In this document: positions 6,591 through 6,772 of the stretch, piece by piece
Position numbering within the stretch: position 1 is the first letter of the stretch
Layout of the letters: every line of letters begins with the position of its first letter
Assembly (NCBI GenBank): GCA_007695205.1
Contig: REEF01000945.1
Location: 1 to 6,772, forward strand
Reading direction: 5' to 3'
Source of the DNA: Planctomycetaceae bacterium
Lineage (GTDB): Bacteria; Planctomycetota; Planctomycetia; Pirellulales; Pirellulaceae
DNA length: 6,772 nt
Made by a program: the position numbers and the translations under genes
Notes under the pieces: model-generated
The model's database searches: none
What the model saw: only the letters and a program-made list of their open reading frames with translations
Told to the model about the DNA's origin: nothing

Positions 6591-6772
6591 TTATTTCTGT
6601 CCCCACTTGCTGGACGAGTGATGTTCTCCACCGTCCGTAGCGTTTGTCAAGGATTCGAGGCGAGCGACCCAGCCGTCAAATAGCGGGCACTGCTGGCGGA
6701 TCGCATCAAGACCGATCTCGATCGCGGCCAGCGTGCCATACAAAGGCTTCTCGTAGCCGTGAAAGAGCGACA
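6591..6772 (-). CDS. C-terminal fragment of an unidentified gene upstream of the ATPase
   Basis: An open reading frame enters from the right edge and ends at a TAA stop (6591-6593), giving 59 residues. It begins SLFHGYEKPLYGTLAAIEIG, continues with a probably helical stretch (LDAIRQQCPLFDGWVARLES), and ends in a polar tail with HH and SSS runs. Codons are GC-rich at the third position, as in the neighbouring genes, and the stop lies 25 bases before the ATPase start, so it is probably the preceding gene of the same operon. I do not recognise the family. In a standard type 1 BREX locus the gene before pglZ would be the methyltransferase pglX, but this tail has no feature I associate with PglX. 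It could be the end of a divergent pglX, or an extra accessory gene belonging to the ATPase/HNH module. That it is coding is fairly safe; its identity is open. Confidence 0.6.
   Translation of the reverse strand, partial: SLFHGYEKPLYGTLAAIEIGLDAIRQQCPLFDGWVARLESLTNATDGGEHHSSSKWGQK

Noticed and set aside
6566..6631. 22-residue N-terminal extension of the ATPase
   Set aside because: It overlaps the end of the upstream gene, the sequence is basic and non-conserved in style, and a near-perfect ribosome binding site precedes the later ATG at 6565.
5726..6640. 304-residue plus-strand ORF opposite the ATPase gene
   Set aside because: It lies antisense to Walker A, Walker B and the H-loop of the ATPase and has no family features.

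Overview
The window is a single minus-strand operon fragment carrying part of a BREX-type phage-defence locus from a GC-rich bacterium (about 60% G+C by eye). I cannot name the species. A planctomycete or another environmental bacterium is a weak guess from protein style only. All supported genes are on the minus strand, so transcription runs from high to low coordinates.

In transcription order: the C-terminal 59 codons of an unidentified gene (6591-6772); an SMC/ABC-type ATPase of the AAA_15/AAA_21 kind (5273-6565); an HNH nuclease-like protein (4677-5276); the BREX alkaline-phosphatase-superfamily protein PglZ (2338-4680); the BREX Lon-like AAA+ protein BrxL (292-2341, interrupted by a one-base frameshift near 421-432); a 57-60 codon unknown ORF (113-295); and the first 22 codons of another unknown gene running off the left edge (1-68). 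There is no intergenic stretch longer than about 45 bases, and I see no promoter, terminator, RNA gene, CRISPR array, IS element or attachment site.

pglZ followed by brxL is the usual 3' end of a type 1 BREX locus (brxA-brxB-brxC-pglX-pglZ-brxL) and also occurs in type 4. The unusual part is the ATPase + HNH pair directly upstream of pglZ. In domain make-up it resembles the Septu pair (PtuA ATPase, PtuB HNH nuclease). Here it is joined to the BREX genes by 4-base ATGA stop/start overlaps at every junction: ATPase/HNH, HNH/pglZ, pglZ/brxL and, if the brxL frame is restored, brxL/small ORF. This points to one co-translated unit rather than a loosely placed neighbouring island. My working model, which is inference, is a BREX system with an embedded ATPase-nuclease module. 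brxA, brxB, brxC and pglX are not in the window, so the subtype is not settled.
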